Shown: positions 26,402 through 36,744, counted from the first letter of the stretch. The stretch is DNA of 64,000 nucleotides from Candidatus Zixiibacteriota bacterium (GCA_036397555.1 DASWIS010000015.1:1-64000), one strand, 5' to 3'. Made by a program: numbers and translations. The notes: generated by a model from the letters alone, not told the origin.

Positions 26402-27445
26402 TTAACTGCCGGGAAATGAGAATGGGATCGGAGTGAAGCAGATGATGAATACGACGAACGAAATGCAGCCGAGAACAAATCGCGATCGTCCGACTGGAAG
26501 CTCATCTACGATCGTCGGCGGATGGTGCGGCCTCAGAAAAAATCCGATGCCGGCCCACACGATCCACCACGGCCACCAGAACGCGGCGATCAGCAAACCG
26601 GCGATTGTCGCCAGCGCGATCGGGCGCTGCGCGCGCCGCCATAGCGCGTACGCGATATGCCCGCCGTCCAACTGCCCCATCGGCAGCATATTAAACATCG
26701 TCACCAGCAGTCCCGCCCATCCCGCGAACGCCACCGGGTGCAATATGATCGTTTGTTCGTCCGTCACCCCCGGCAAGACCACCGCCGCCACGGCGCGAAA
26801 CAACAGCGATTCGCCGAGCAAGAGCCCGTCGCCCGCCGCATCGCTTGGTGCGACGTCCGACCCGGCCAGCCCGACGGCCAGCGCCACGACCGAAACGACA
26901 AATCCCGCCAGCGGTCCCGCGACCGCCATATCGAACAGCCCGCGCCGGTCGCGGATCGGCGAACGCAGTTGGATGAAGGCCCCGAACGTTCCCAGGATGT
27001 TCGGCGCCGGAATGAAATACGGCCAGCTCACATCCATGCGCCGCAGCCGCGCAAAGATGAAATGCCCAAACTCATGAAACAGCAGGATCGCCAAAAACCA
27101 CGCGGCAAAGCTCGGCCCGCCGAATAACACCGTCGTCATGACCGTCGCCGCAAACAGCGCGATGTTCACCAGCGGAATGGCATGCCCCGCCCGTTCGGTC
27201 AATGGCACGCTGACGATGGCCGTTTCCGCAGGGCTGCCCGGCGGCGCCAGCGTTTCAACTTCGACCGTCAGTCCCGCCGCGCGAAAGCGCGCGTCGATCA
27301 CCGCGCGAAAGTCATCGGCCGGGAGTCTCGGCGTGCCGCGCACGACGATCGTCGACCGCGTTGTCAGCACCGTCTCGATGGCGAGCACGTCTTCGATCAG
27401 CCCGTGCACCACGCGTGCCTTATCGACAATTTCGTCGCGCTTCAT
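26402..27445 (-). CDS. site-2 protease family (M50) membrane metalloprotease
   Basis: About 347 residues from ATG at 27445; an upstream TTG at 27499 falls beside the terminator of the neighbouring gene and is less likely. About 100 residues of cytoplasmic N-terminal domain precede the membrane part. The zinc motif HEFGH is at about 124-128 inside a helix, and the third ligand is in NMLPMGQLDGGH near 260. FIPAPNILGTFGAFIQL follows the first motif, as in EGY-type site-2 proteases of plastids, cyanobacteria and other bacteria. All catalytic residues are present. Substrate unknown. It is convergent with the MauE/DoxX gene. Confidence 0.88.
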   Translation of the reverse strand: MKRDEIVDKARVVHGLIEDVLAIETVLTTRSTIVVRGTPRLPADDFRAVIDARFRAAGLTVEVETLAPPGSPAETAIVSVPLTERAGHAIPLVNIALFAATVMTTVLFGGPSFAAWFLAILLFHEFGHFIFARLRRMDVSWPYFIPAPNILGTFGAFIQLRSPIRDRRGLFDMAVAGPLAGFVVSVVALAVGLAGSDVAPSDAAGDGLLLGESLLFRAVAAVVLPGVTDEQTIILHPVAFAGWAGLLVTMFNMLPMGQLDGGHIAYALWRRAQRPIALATIAGLLIAAFWWPWWIVWAGIGFFLRPHHPPTIVDELPVGRSRFVLGCISFVVFIICFTPIPFSFPGS

Positions 27446-27497
27446 GCGTCTCTGAGTCAGTCTAACCCGCCGCAGCGCCCCGGACAAATGTGTTCTC

Positions 27498-27531
27498 AAA
27501 AAAAGGGAGGAAGGCGAAATGCCTTCCTCCC
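27498..27531 (-). terminator. Rho-independent terminator of the 1620-aa dockerin protein
   Basis: An 11-bp perfect stem (27505-27515 with 27521-27531) and a 5-base loop, followed on the minus strand by seven T. It lies 28 bases after the stop codon. Confidence 0.9.
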
Positions 27532-27558
27532 TTAAGGTGCGTTGGATACGTCACCCGA

Positions 27559-30500
27559 TTACAGTGGGAACCTCCAGGCGCCGACCGGCTGTGCCGCGAG
27601 ATTGCCGGACACATAGTCGACCAACTGGACCACATCGAGGTTGTCAACGTTGCCGTCGTTGTTGACGTCACCCGAGTACGTATCGGGATAGATGAAATTC
27701 CCCACGTCGATCCACAACGCGTCGCCAAGGTCCACGAAGCCGTCATCGTTGACGTCGCCGCGGGCAAAACCGCCCCAGCGCGCCGCGCGAGCCGCCAACG
27801 CGGTCGCATCGGCGTCGATCAGAGCCACATCGGGAGCGCCGTTGTATCCATCGACCGCAAATAGCGCCTGATGGACCGCATGCGAACCCAACGGATCCAG
27901 CGTGAACGGCTGATGGACAAGGACCGCGGCACGATCGATGAGGAAGCCGATGCCGCCGTCGATCAGACGCGTCGGTAGTTCGTTGACGATGTCGTTGTAG
28001 ATCAACGCGTCGTCTTCGATGAATCCACGGTTCCAGCCGCGTGTCGTCTGACGGTCCGAGTTGTTGTAGACCATGATGCGATACGGCGAATTGGCCGACG
28101 GATCGACACCGCTGTAAACCGACGGCTGATCGGGATCCAGCATGCCGAACGCGTTGCGCGGACTGGCTGCTGCGTCATCCCAAATCGCATACCCGTTGTA
28201 GTTATCCGACGGGCTGCCGGTATTGGTGGCGTAGCCGGACCCACCGCCAACGTCCCAGTCAAAATACGTACCGGCATAGATCGGTCCGTTCGGGGCGTTG
28301 TTACGGTTGATCAGCTCCCAACGAATCAGCTTGAAGTCTCCATACAGCGGGTCGAAGGCGCCGACCTCGGTCTGGAGAACGTTCACGCCGATTGCCGCGG
28401 CCGCACTGGCACTGACAACCTCAAAGTTGGTGTCAGAATAGTGCGACTGAATCCACTGGCCGTTGATCGCTTCGGGAACTCCCACGCCTGCCCCGGTGCG
28501 CTTGTAACCCAGGACGATATCGTCCATGCGTTCGAAGCCGCACAAACCATCAGACAGCTTGGGGTTCGGCACATAGTCGGCCGGGACGTGTCCGAACAGT
28601 TCGAAGCGCGCATTCGCTGCGTTGGGAATCGCTTCGCCCGTTCCGGAGTCGCCGACCAGAACCAATGTTCCGTCATAGATGTTGTCGTCACTGTTGTGTG
28701 GATCATCCGGCCAGTGCAACGCCGTATTGGATGCGCCCAGCGTGCCCCAGTTCCACATCGTCTCGGAGCGCTCGCTGCCGCCGCCCGGGGTGTCGTTGAA
28801 CACCAACGTCGCGGTGTCTCGCGAGCAGCCGCCAACGTAGGTGATCTCGAGGGTTGCCTGTTGCGGATCGCCTGCCTGGAATGCCAGCACGTCAAAGTCG
28901 GGATCGTCGTGATCGAAGATCAGATACTCGACTTCGGTGTTGCGCTCCAGCCCGGCGCCGTTGAAGTCCCAGGCCACTTCGCCCAGATCATCCGGAGCCA
29001 GTGTGACCGGCAGACCGGACGCGTTGATCGTGACGCTCGCCGCAATCGTCCGTCCGACCGCGGAACCGGCCGCACGGATGATCTGATTGCGCACGCTGTT
29101 GCCGTAACGAGCATCTTCCTGTTCCAACGGCAGCATGTAGCGATTGTAATACCGCTCGCTCCACTCGCCATTGAGAACCTTGCGGTCGGCTGCGCCGATG
29201 CCGCGGACCATATCATCTTTCGATATGTCTCCGTCGGCATAACGCGCAAAACGATCCGCGGCCTGAGCCACGCTCGGCAATTCGCGCTGGAAGCGGCGAA
29301 CCGTCGGCGAGGTCGAGGCCAATGCGCTCGGACCCGCATCCACGGCAACAACCGCCGTGAAGTTAAGGTCTTCGCAACCGTCGTTACGGAACACATCGGG
29401 CTCCGAATGCGATAGAGGACCGGAACCCAGGGGCACGATGACCTGCACTTCGTCGATCAGTTGCGTCAGACGCGGACGGGTACCGGCATTCAGCTTGTAA
29501 GCCGAAACGATGCCCTGATTCAACAGCGCACCGCCGCCGAGGCGGGAGGATACGACCGCGAATTGGTCGCCGCTGGAATGCTGAACGAGCGCCGTGCCGT
29601 TGACGACCTGCCCGACGAGCACCGGGTACTGCCTGTACCACTCGACATCGAGCGTGTTCGCATTCAGCACCCACCAACGCGCTGAACGCGTCCCGGCAAA
29701 CAGGTAGTTGTCGCAGGTGAGCGTGACATTGCTGGTCACGAAATCTACGCCGTTGAGACCGAAGTTGTGCACGCCCAGACCGATGACCTTGTCGACCATG
29801 ACGATGCCGCCGGCGTTCCCATCCTGGCCCATGTACAGGAAATTGCGGCCGATGGTCGGCGCGCCATAGAGACTGGCCTCTTGCGCCGCATCCCAGGCGA
29901 TGTCCGGGGCGCCGCTGGAGACATCGAGAGCATAACGACGCCCGGCAACGTCCCCATTGTGTGCCGCGGCATAGACAAAGTCACCCTCGGCCGAGACACC
30001 GCCGGGGAAGCCGAGCAGAGGATCGGCCGGCACAAACTGCCAGTTGGCCGAACCATCAGATGGGTCGATCGACCAAATCGAGCCCGAACCCAGATCCGAA
30101 TCGGCAGTACCGACCAACAACTCGGTACCGTTCCACGTCGGCCCGTGACGAGCCGCTTTGTCGAGCGTGATCGGGTTGGTCGTCCAGGGGCCGTACAAGC
30201 ACCCCGTCGCCGCCTCATACGCATGCACCTGGCCCAACTGGCCGGGGGAGGCGATCGGCTCGGTCAGGACAAAAAGCACGTCCGTGCCACCGACGTCGAC
30301 AACCACCGATGCATTAAAGCGGTTCTGGGCGCCCAGAATGCCCGGAGGCGCTCCGCACGCAGGACCGGTATGGCCCAACGACGTGTTCGACCAGATCGGC
30401 GAACTTAAGTCGTGCGGGTACTTGTTGATCGAACGGAACGTGCCGCCGGTGACATAGACCCCATCCGGACCGATCGTCGTGTTGCCACGATTCGATCCGC

Positions 30501-32421
30501 CCATGATCAGGTTGACGACCGAGGAGGTGATCGAATCGACGATCGCGCCGGTCAGCAGATTGCGCGCCATCAGTGACGACGACGCCGACTGGTACACGAT
30601 GTCGTTGGCCGCTGTCGGGTTGCAGAAGTCCGCCGTTTGCGGCACCAACTCCGACCATTCGAGATTCACCTGGCAAGGATCGCCGATGTTCATGTTGGAG
30701 GCCGAGGTACGGCGCTCATCGCGCCCGTACTCGTTCCACACATCTGCGCCGGGAACCGCGCAGACGTCCTCAACGACCGGCACGACTTCCTTGCAGATCA
30801 ACGCGTCCATGAACATCTCGGCGTGATGGAACCCGGCGCCGATGTCGGTGGCGTACTCGCCTACGTAGCGCCATGTCGGCAAGCCGGCGTTGGGTACGTA
30901 CGCGTCAAAGAACACAATCGAGCGCGGGTAGTCCGGCGGGACACAGCCCGGATTGGGCCACAAGAGGGGCTCGCCGCAGCTTCCACCGCCGTACACGCCC
31001 GCGAAGGACGTGCCAACTAGCGGCGATGCGGCGCTACGTTCGACTGTGACAAAGAAGTGCTCCGGAATTCCCCCGTTGAGTGTCCCAAATGTCAAATCCG
31101 GGATGGGAACAACCGTCTCCATAGGATAGAAACTCCCGGGGACGTCCACCGAGTAGAGCGGCGCCGCGCCCGGAGTCGGTTCTCCGCAAATACTGGAGGG
31201 CGGACCACTCGCATCCCAAACTGATACGGTCATGATAATTCCCGGCGCCGAGACAATCAGCAGGAACCGGACCTCTTTGAGAGTGTCCAGCCCGACTGCG
31301 GAGTAGCGGACTCCGAACTTCGTGCGCGGCCCCGTCGAAGGGGGGGCAGCCGGAAGTCCGAAGTGGATGTCCCAGTCGTCGTTGCCGTCAGCATAGCGCA
31401 CCGGCTGCCCGTAATTAAAGAAGGTTGTCCCATCCAGATGTGACGGGTAACACCCGGTCGCCAAGTACCAGAAATCGTACACGCAATCACCCGCGGTGCA
31501 GTGCGTGGCGACATCGTCGGGAGTGTAGCCCTCCGACCACAGCAGGTAATTCAGCATCACCGAGCTGTACCCAGTCGCCGGGTAGATCCCAAACGCACCG
31601 TCCAGGTCGGCTTCAAAGTAGTTGGCCATGTCGTCCCAGCCGAACCCGTAATCGTTGAGAACGGCGCAGTCCGGGCCGCCGCCAGCCGCATCAGGGGCAG
31701 TGTCCTGGCTTCCGTCGTCCACAAAGAGACGCAGGGCGCCGACCGCAATGAAGTTCGGGGCGTAGTAGCCCGCGAAATACGGACCGGTCACGCAGCATTC
31801 GATCGGGAACGCCAGGTTAAACAGAAAGCTGCCGCCCGGGCTGGGGAGATTGAAGGCATTCAGGTTTCCGACGCAGAGAATGCCGCCGGGCAAGTGGCCC
31901 GTACCCGAGGGGCTGCTGCCGCAAAGCACCTCAACGTCAGCGTCCCACACGACCGGTTGCAACACCAGCGGGTTGTTGGCGGGCCAGAAGGCGGCCGCCG
32001 GCCCCGTGTTGTTCAGGATCGTGTTGACCGCTGTAACGTCGAAGGTGTAGTTCGACGGGGCGCCGCAGACATCATGCCAGTCCGGGTCGTCGAAATCCTG
32101 GTAGGCCGCGTAAAACTCGCCGCCGGCCCACCAGCCGCCGAACACAAGATTAATTCCGAAGTCGGTCGACTGCTGCCAGAGACCGTCGCAGAAAGTCCCG
32201 GGGACTGTACGAGTCTGACCGCCCTGCATTAAGACGGTCGGATCGCCCCAGACCTCCGCTTGCGAGGCATTCGGCGACACACCCGACTTGTCGTGCTGAC
32301 CCGTCTGAATTCGCGGGTAAGCCTCGTTCGTCAAGGCGTCGTCGTACGCCAAGGCCGCAGTTGACCCCATCAAGAACAGCAGTCCCGAACAGAGAACTGC
32401 AATGAAGGGTTTTTTGTGCAT
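27559..32421 (-). CDS. large secreted PQQ-propeller protein with C-terminal dockerin repeats
   Basis: 1620 residues. AGGAGG at 32431-32436 fixes the ATG at 32421. The signal peptide KKPFIAVLCSGLLFLMGS... ends at ALA. The N-terminal part (to about 550) is rich in Gly, Pro and Cys without a recognised fold. From about 590 to 980 runs a PQQ-like beta-propeller (for example GSIWSIDPSDGSANWQFVP and NYLFAGTRSARWWVLNAN). A further domain with RNQIIRAAG and LIRWELINRNNAPNG reaches 1550. The last 66 residues hold two dockerin-type loops, GDVNDDGFVDLGD and GDVNNDGNVDNLD, with the canonical Asp positions 1, 3, 5 and 12. No sorting domain follows, unlike the other large secreted proteins here. It may be held at the surface through its dockerin. 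Confidence 0.85.
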   Translation of the reverse strand: MHKKPFIAVLCSGLLFLMGSTAALAYDDALTNEAYPRIQTGQHDKSGVSPNASQAEVWGDPTVLMQGGQTRTVPGTFCDGLWQQSTDFGINLVFGGWWAGGEFYAAYQDFDDPDWHDVCGAPSNYTFDVTAVNTILNNTGPAAAFWPANNPLVLQPVVWDADVEVLCGSSPSGTGHLPGGILCVGNLNAFNLPSPGGSFLFNLAFPIECCVTGPYFAGYYAPNFIAVGALRLFVDDGSQDTAPDAAGGGPDCAVLNDYGFGWDDMANYFEADLDGAFGIYPATGYSSVMLNYLLWSEGYTPDDVATHCTAGDCVYDFWYLATGCYPSHLDGTTFFNYGQPVRYADGNDDWDIHFGLPAAPPSTGPRTKFGVRYSAVGLDTLKEVRFLLIVSAPGIIMTVSVWDASGPPSSICGEPTPGAAPLYSVDVPGSFYPMETVVPIPDLTFGTLNGGIPEHFFVTVERSAASPLVGTSFAGVYGGGSCGEPLLWPNPGCVPPDYPRSIVFFDAYVPNAGLPTWRYVGEYATDIGAGFHHAEMFMDALICKEVVPVVEDVCAVPGADVWNEYGRDERRTSASNMNIGDPCQVNLEWSELVPQTADFCNPTAANDIVYQSASSSLMARNLLTGAIVDSITSSVVNLIMGGSNRGNTTIGPDGVYVTGGTFRSINKYPHDLSSPIWSNTSLGHTGPACGAPPGILGAQNRFNASVVVDVGGTDVLFVLTEPIASPGQLGQVHAYEAATGCLYGPWTTNPITLDKAARHGPTWNGTELLVGTADSDLGSGSIWSIDPSDGSANWQFVPADPLLGFPGGVSAEGDFVYAAAHNGDVAGRRYALDVSSGAPDIAWDAAQEASLYGAPTIGRNFLYMGQDGNAGGIVMVDKVIGLGVHNFGLNGVDFVTSNVTLTCDNYLFAGTRSARWWVLNANTLDVEWYRQYPVLVGQVVNGTALVQHSSGDQFAVVSSRLGGGALLNQGIVSAYKLNAGTRPRLTQLIDEVQVIVPLGSGPLSHSEPDVFRNDGCEDLNFTAVVAVDAGPSALASTSPTVRRFQRELPSVAQAADRFARYADGDISKDDMVRGIGAADRKVLNGEWSERYYNRYMLPLEQEDARYGNSVRNQIIRAAGSAVGRTIAASVTINASGLPVTLAPDDLGEVAWDFNGAGLERNTEVEYLIFDHDDPDFDVLAFQAGDPQQATLEITYVGGCSRDTATLVFNDTPGGGSERSETMWNWGTLGASNTALHWPDDPHNSDDNIYDGTLVLVGDSGTGEAIPNAANARFELFGHVPADYVPNPKLSDGLCGFERMDDIVLGYKRTGAGVGVPEAINGQWIQSHYSDTNFEVVSASAAAAIGVNVLQTEVGAFDPLYGDFKLIRWELINRNNAPNGPIYAGTYFDWDVGGGSGYATNTGSPSDNYNGYAIWDDAAASPRNAFGMLDPDQPSVYSGVDPSANSPYRIMVYNNSDRQTTRGWNRGFIEDDALIYNDIVNELPTRLIDGGIGFLIDRAAVLVHQPFTLDPLGSHAVHQALFAVDGYNGAPDVALIDADATALAARAARWGGFARGDVNDDGFVDLGDALWIDVGNFIYPDTYSGDVNNDGNVDNLDVVQLVDYVSGNLAAQPVGAWRFPL

Positions 32422-33134
32422 TTAGATACTCCTCCTAAACAGTTGAAGAATTCGGACTCGCCGCAGGCAACTCAGATTGCCGGTTCTTTGCTGTCGTATT
32501 GCCCATGACGTTCCTTGATCTTCTTTCATCAAGCTCCAGGATTGACTCTCTCTTGCTTAACTTCGGCACAACCGCCTCTCCGTGGAGCCCGCTTTGTAAC
32601 GATGTCTTAGACAGACGGTTGACACTTGTTTCGCGAGGACGAAGGCGCGTTCCGATGCGGGCTCGGAGGAAAGATAAAACCAACCCGCCCGGTCTCTGCC
32701 TTCCCTCTTGAAAGGGAGTACCGTTGAGTGGATATCTAAACTTGAAGAGTCACAGTCGCTTTCTGCAAAGCGACCTTTGAAACGCTCGACAGTGAAAATA
32801 CAATCTTTTCCGCCCCTGTCAACATTTTTCGCAGAAATTTTGACCGCAACGCCAACAGGTTCGGTGATGAGCCGCTCCCATCGGCGCCGGTATCGCACAC
32901 CGAAAGCTTGCCTCGGAAATCCTTAAAGAATGTCACCCCGAGTCCCGACCCGACCGCCGCAGGCGGGTGAGGGAGGGCGAGGGGTCTCTGTGCGCACCGG
33001 ATTGCCCACAGCCCCAACACCCCGGTGGAATTACGACTTGGTAAGAATCTTGAGCAACTTCCGCAAATCCCCCATCGCATTTTCCGCCCCGATTGCATAT
33101 AAGAGATTGAACCACCCCGTCGATCTGTCCGACT
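32422..33134. other. divergent intergenic region, no gene seen
   Basis: About 700 bases between the 1620-aa gene (minus) and the gene at 33135 (plus). It should hold promoters for both. A perfect 8-bp hairpin GTCGCTTT/AAAGCGAC lies at 32755-32774. A short string at 32971-32980 (GGGAGGGCGA) matches the head of the REP repeat but lacks its stem. No RNA gene or coding frame is supported. Confidence 0.6.
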
Positions 33135-34223
33135 ATGGCGCTCCTTCCCCTAATCGCACTCATCACGGCGCTGCTCGCCCAGGTCGCGCCGCCCAAGGGT
33201 GTTCCCCTGGGAATCCGTTGGTTGCCTTCCGCAACGGTGGAAACCGGACTGACCAATCTGGCCGGGATCGCGATCTGCCCGACCCCCGATCGCACCGGCC
33301 CGCAAATGGTGGCCGTCGACAGCGCCGGCAACGCGGTCGAGCTCCTGTTTTCCGAAGGCAACTGGAAGACCGCCAGGAAGTTTCGTGTCCCCGGGCCGGT
33401 GGCGATAGTGACCGGCGCGCACACCGCCGGGGCGCAGACAGACGCACGCCTGATTGTCGGGACTTTGGATGGACGACTGTTGGCAGCCCGGCGCGGCCCG
33501 CTCGGCTGGACCCATAACGACATCGCCGAGCTTCCCGGGCCGATTCGCGCCATCCAGGCAACTGCCGCCGCCTGGGGAGGGGCTTCCTCCAGTGTTTTTG
33601 TGGCGGATGGCGCCGGTTCGGTCACGGAGTTCGTTGAAGATGAGCACGGGGAGTGGCGGTCCGGACGGCTGCCGACAATCCCGGGCGGCGCCCGCTTTAT
33701 AACCTTCGATTACGATCAACGTGGTCTGCGGGTCGGCCTCGTCAGCCCAGCGGGCGCAATCTACCGCGTGACCACCGACTCGCTGGGCAATTGGGGCGCC
33801 GCCGAATGGGCGGTCATGCAGGCGCCGCCCAAGGATGTGGTCGCATCCGCCGATCCCACCATGCGCGACATGGCGTTCTTCTACTCCGGCGAAGATGGCT
33901 ATCTGCGTTACCTGTTCCTGGGCAGTACGATCGACACGCTCTCCCGTCTCGTGGTCGGGGGAGGAGCCACGCACCTGATCGGAAAAGGGGACCAGCGACG
34001 CTTCAACGAGTTCTTCGGGATGCGCAAGGGGACCTTCAGTCTGTTCGAATATGACGCCGTGTTGCTCGACTGGCAGGAGATCCCTATCACAAAGATTGAA
34101 GGGACCACAGTTGCCACTTGTTTTGGACCGGGGCGCGGTGAATTGTTACATCAGATTTACGTGGTGACCCTCGAGGGCCGGGCTTACGAGTTTGTTCGCG
34201 GACCCTACGAGGGCGAGCATTAG
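33135..34223 (+). CDS. secreted beta-propeller-like protein, unknown function
   Basis: 362 residues. A short signal peptide (LLPLIALITALLAQ) is followed by repeated segments of about 45-50 residues ending in strands, such as GPQMVAVDSAGNAVELLFSE, DARLIVGTLDGRLLAARRG, SSVFVADGAGSVTEFVEDE and GEDGYLRYLFLGSTID. They look like blades of a beta-propeller but match no family I can name. There is no sorting domain. The next gene, 33 bases on, is another secreted protein that does carry one. The two may be a small surface operon. Confidence 0.6.
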   Translation: MALLPLIALITALLAQVAPPKGVPLGIRWLPSATVETGLTNLAGIAICPTPDRTGPQMVAVDSAGNAVELLFSEGNWKTARKFRVPGPVAIVTGAHTAGAQTDARLIVGTLDGRLLAARRGPLGWTHNDIAELPGPIRAIQATAAAWGGASSSVFVADGAGSVTEFVEDEHGEWRSGRLPTIPGGARFITFDYDQRGLRVGLVSPAGAIYRVTTDSLGNWGAAEWAVMQAPPKDVVASADPTMRDMAFFYSGEDGYLRYLFLGSTIDTLSRLVVGGGATHLIGKGDQRRFNEFFGMRKGTFSLFEYDAVLLDWQEIPITKIEGTTVATCFGPGRGELLHQIYVVTLEGRAYEFVRGPYEGEH

Positions 34224-34256
34224 ACAACTTGATGCGGGGGCAGCTCTTAGGGCCAC

Positions 34257-35918
34257 ATGCGCCTCCGCTTACTCACGCTGACTCTCCTCACATTCGCAGC
34301 CGCCGGTCACAGCGCCCAAGCGGTTTGCCCAATTCTGTTCTGGGTTGACGCGCAACCGACTCCCGGCTCAGGCGCATTAGTCCAATGGACCTCGGCACAG
34401 CCCTCCGGCGAGACACACGCGGCTTATGGTGGTCTGACCTCCGGCAAGTTCTTCATCGGTTTCGGCTTGGAAAGTCAGCGCGTCGGACTCCAACTCCCGG
34501 GAGTCGTGGAGGGCGGCGATCACCTGTTGGTTCGCGCCAGGTTCATCGGAGACAGCTCGGTTAACTCGGAACAATGGCAGGATTTGGCCGGCTTCACTTG
34601 GTCGATCTGGACAGACATAAGCGGCTCTCCGGGGACGCCGCTTTGCGATGAAGTCGAGGTTCCCCTCGCCGAGGATCCACAAGGGTATCAGGGGCAATGG
34701 TTTGAGACGCTCGTCCCATGCTCCTTGTCGTCCGCGTCGACCGCTCTATGGCTAATAGGCCGCTGGCCGGATGACGCGGTCCCGGTGGTTCGTTTATCCT
34801 CAGCCAACGCCAACGGCCTGATCCCCACAGTCGCCGGGTTTGAGTCGCAGCCCGGAGTGCCTGAATGGCAAGCGCTGTCAAACTACCAGCTTGCGGTCGA
34901 GGCCACTTTCCTGACTCACGCATTCAACTGTGAATCCGGCAGCGGCTTATCGCGATTGCCCGTGACCCCGTCGCCAGCCTTCGCGTCAACTCTGAGCTAT
35001 GAAGTCCTGCGACGGGTGGTACTGTCGACTCCTTCCGCCGAAGTACTGACCGAGCTCGGACCATTCTCGGATCTCAATTGCCTCGAAGACACGTCATGCC
35101 CGGTCGGCGTCAACGTCAGCTACGGCATCACACCCATAGGGTCTGATCCCTGTCCGCAGGTGTGGACCGGGACTTTTACCTTGGCCGCCGCCAACAACGT
35201 GGATGTCAGTCCGATCTCAATCGACCAAGCCGTTAATCCGCTTGATATTGAGCCGATTGTAGTTTTGGTCTTCAATCACCACCTGACCGATACCATGAAA
35301 GTTTGCACGGATCCCGCGACCGTGTTGAGCCCCGATGTGTCCCTGCGGCGATACGCAGAGGAGGGCCTGACCCTGTCGGCGCAAACGACCGAAGTGCTCA
35401 TACCACCGGCACATTGGCAGTCATTGACGTTCTCGCCAGTCGTCGGCGCCGGTGGTCCCTTGGGGTGGTTTGCCGGCACTGTTCCGTTGACTGTGGAGTC
35501 GATGTCGACCGGCAGCAGGGACGTTCATCTGATTCATATGCACCTGCAAGTCGATATCTCGCTGGACGTTGCCGATGGGTCGACGCAATCAGCTCCAGAT
35601 CGGCAACGCCTGCGTGTCAGCCCATCTTCCGGCAGCAACGACGGCGACTTCGCTGTGCGCATCGATATCGCCCCGCTCTCAACCGGCGCCTCCACTGAAC
35701 CCGCTGTCAGTGACTGCCTTGGTCGGTGTGACAGAATCGAGATCGTCATCGTCAATGCCTTGGGTCAGATATGCTCGCAGCGATCAATCGACGGATACGA
35801 GGGTCTGTCAGCATCGCTGACGATTCCCGGGAGCAGAAGCTGGCCCTCAGGCGTATACTTCTGTCGGGTGAATTGGGCCGGGCAAGTTGCCGCTACCAAA
35901 CTGATGCGCCTCAAGTGA
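34257..35918 (+). CDS. secreted protein with C-terminal T9SS-like sorting domain
   Basis: 553 residues. The signal peptide LLTLTLLTFAAAGHSAQA is clear. The middle contains beta-rich domains with conserved Cys and Trp that I cannot name. The last 85 residues form a FlgD-like/T9SS type A-like sorting domain: RIEIVIVNALGQICSQ, SGVYFCRVNW, then AATKLMRLK at the end, like the KMxLLK tail of the giant proteins. The protein is probably exported to the surface. AGGG lies just upstream of ATG 34257. Confidence 0.75.
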   Translation: MRLRLLTLTLLTFAAAGHSAQAVCPILFWVDAQPTPGSGALVQWTSAQPSGETHAAYGGLTSGKFFIGFGLESQRVGLQLPGVVEGGDHLLVRARFIGDSSVNSEQWQDLAGFTWSIWTDISGSPGTPLCDEVEVPLAEDPQGYQGQWFETLVPCSLSSASTALWLIGRWPDDAVPVVRLSSANANGLIPTVAGFESQPGVPEWQALSNYQLAVEATFLTHAFNCESGSGLSRLPVTPSPAFASTLSYEVLRRVVLSTPSAEVLTELGPFSDLNCLEDTSCPVGVNVSYGITPIGSDPCPQVWTGTFTLAAANNVDVSPISIDQAVNPLDIEPIVVLVFNHHLTDTMKVCTDPATVLSPDVSLRRYAEEGLTLSAQTTEVLIPPAHWQSLTFSPVVGAGGPLGWFAGTVPLTVESMSTGSRDVHLIHMHLQVDISLDVADGSTQSAPDRQRLRVSPSSGSNDGDFAVRIDIAPLSTGASTEPAVSDCLGRCDRIEIVIVNALGQICSQRSIDGYEGLSASLTIPGSRSWPSGVYFCRVNWAGQVAATKLMRLK

Positions 35919-35920
35919 CA

Positions 35921-36667
35921 ATGCGATCACACAGCGAATCCCGAATCCGGATGTCGACGATCCCGCGACAGATCGCCCTGACGCTTATCGTCATACATCT
36001 CATTGCTGGATTGTCAGTTGCCGGAGAGCCCAAAATTCGGCTTCCCGAGGTGACCTTTGATTTCGGCTATACGCCGTCCGGATTGAAGGCCTACCACCGC
36101 TACTGGCTGGTCAACGACGGCGACGACACGCTCAAAATTCAGCGCGTCAAGCCGGGATGCGGTTGCACGACTGTCCCGCTTCCCAGCAATGTCATCAGCC
36201 CCGGAGATTCAGTTCCACTCGATCTGGAATTCGACACCCAGAAATTCAAGGGGAAGGTCCACAAGTCTGTTTCCATCTACAGCAATGAAATGGTCCGTGT
36301 CGACACCGCCACCACCAACGTGCGCAAGATTTACTTCACGGGGATGATTGAGGATTCCTATGGCCCCGTGAAGGTTACGCCGACAACCGCTTACCTGGAT
36401 ACGCTCGGAAAAACCGAACAAGTTATCACGATCGCCAATTCATCAGCCGATCCCCTCACGCTGAGTGTGACATCGCCCCCGCCCGATTACCTGCTTCTGC
36501 AGATCCCCAACGCCGAAGTTCCGGCCGCTGGCAAGGCGCAGCTTGTTCTAAAGCCGGGACCGCAGACCCCGATCGGTGCCTACAACGGGTCTTTGACCCT
36601 TCGCCTCGAGGGGAAAGAGACATTCTCGCTGACCATCCCGATTTATGGGATGGGGTACTTCCAATAG
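35921..36667 (+). CDS. DUF1573-type secreted protein
   Basis: About 248 residues from ATG 35921; ATG 35951 is an equally possible start and begins the signal peptide MSTIPRQIALTLIVIHLIAG. The DUF1573 motif VKPGCGCTTVPLP near residue 85 (both Cys present) follows an Ig-like strand VTFDFGYTPSG. A second Ig-like domain follows from about 145 (GPVKVTPTTAYLDTLGKTEQ). These proteins are common in the Bacteroidetes/FCB group and are thought to be periplasmic or surface Ig-fold proteins; no activity is established. It is followed by the archease-RtcB pair after 77 bases. Confidence 0.8.
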   Translation: MRSHSESRIRMSTIPRQIALTLIVIHLIAGLSVAGEPKIRLPEVTFDFGYTPSGLKAYHRYWLVNDGDDTLKIQRVKPGCGCTTVPLPSNVISPGDSVPLDLEFDTQKFKGKVHKSVSIYSNEMVRVDTATTNVRKIYFTGMIEDSYGPVKVTPTTAYLDTLGKTEQVITIANSSADPLTLSVTSPPPDYLLLQIPNAEVPAAGKAQLVLKPGPQTPIGAYNGSLTLRLEGKETFSLTIPIYGMGYFQ

Positions 36668-36744
36668 CATTCTGAGCCCGACGACAGCAGATTGTCATCG
36701 ATGTCCCTGCTCCGACATTCGGAGGGCCGCACAGGGGAGGGCAG

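Noticed and set aside
28441-29415. A 324-codon plus-strand frame inside the 1620-aa gene
   Set aside because: Antisense shadow; the minus-strand gene has a signal peptide, dockerin loops, ribosome site and terminator.
32971-32982. Possible eighth REP copy upstream of 33135
   Set aside because: Only the GGGAGGGCGAGG head matches; the stem and loop are missing.
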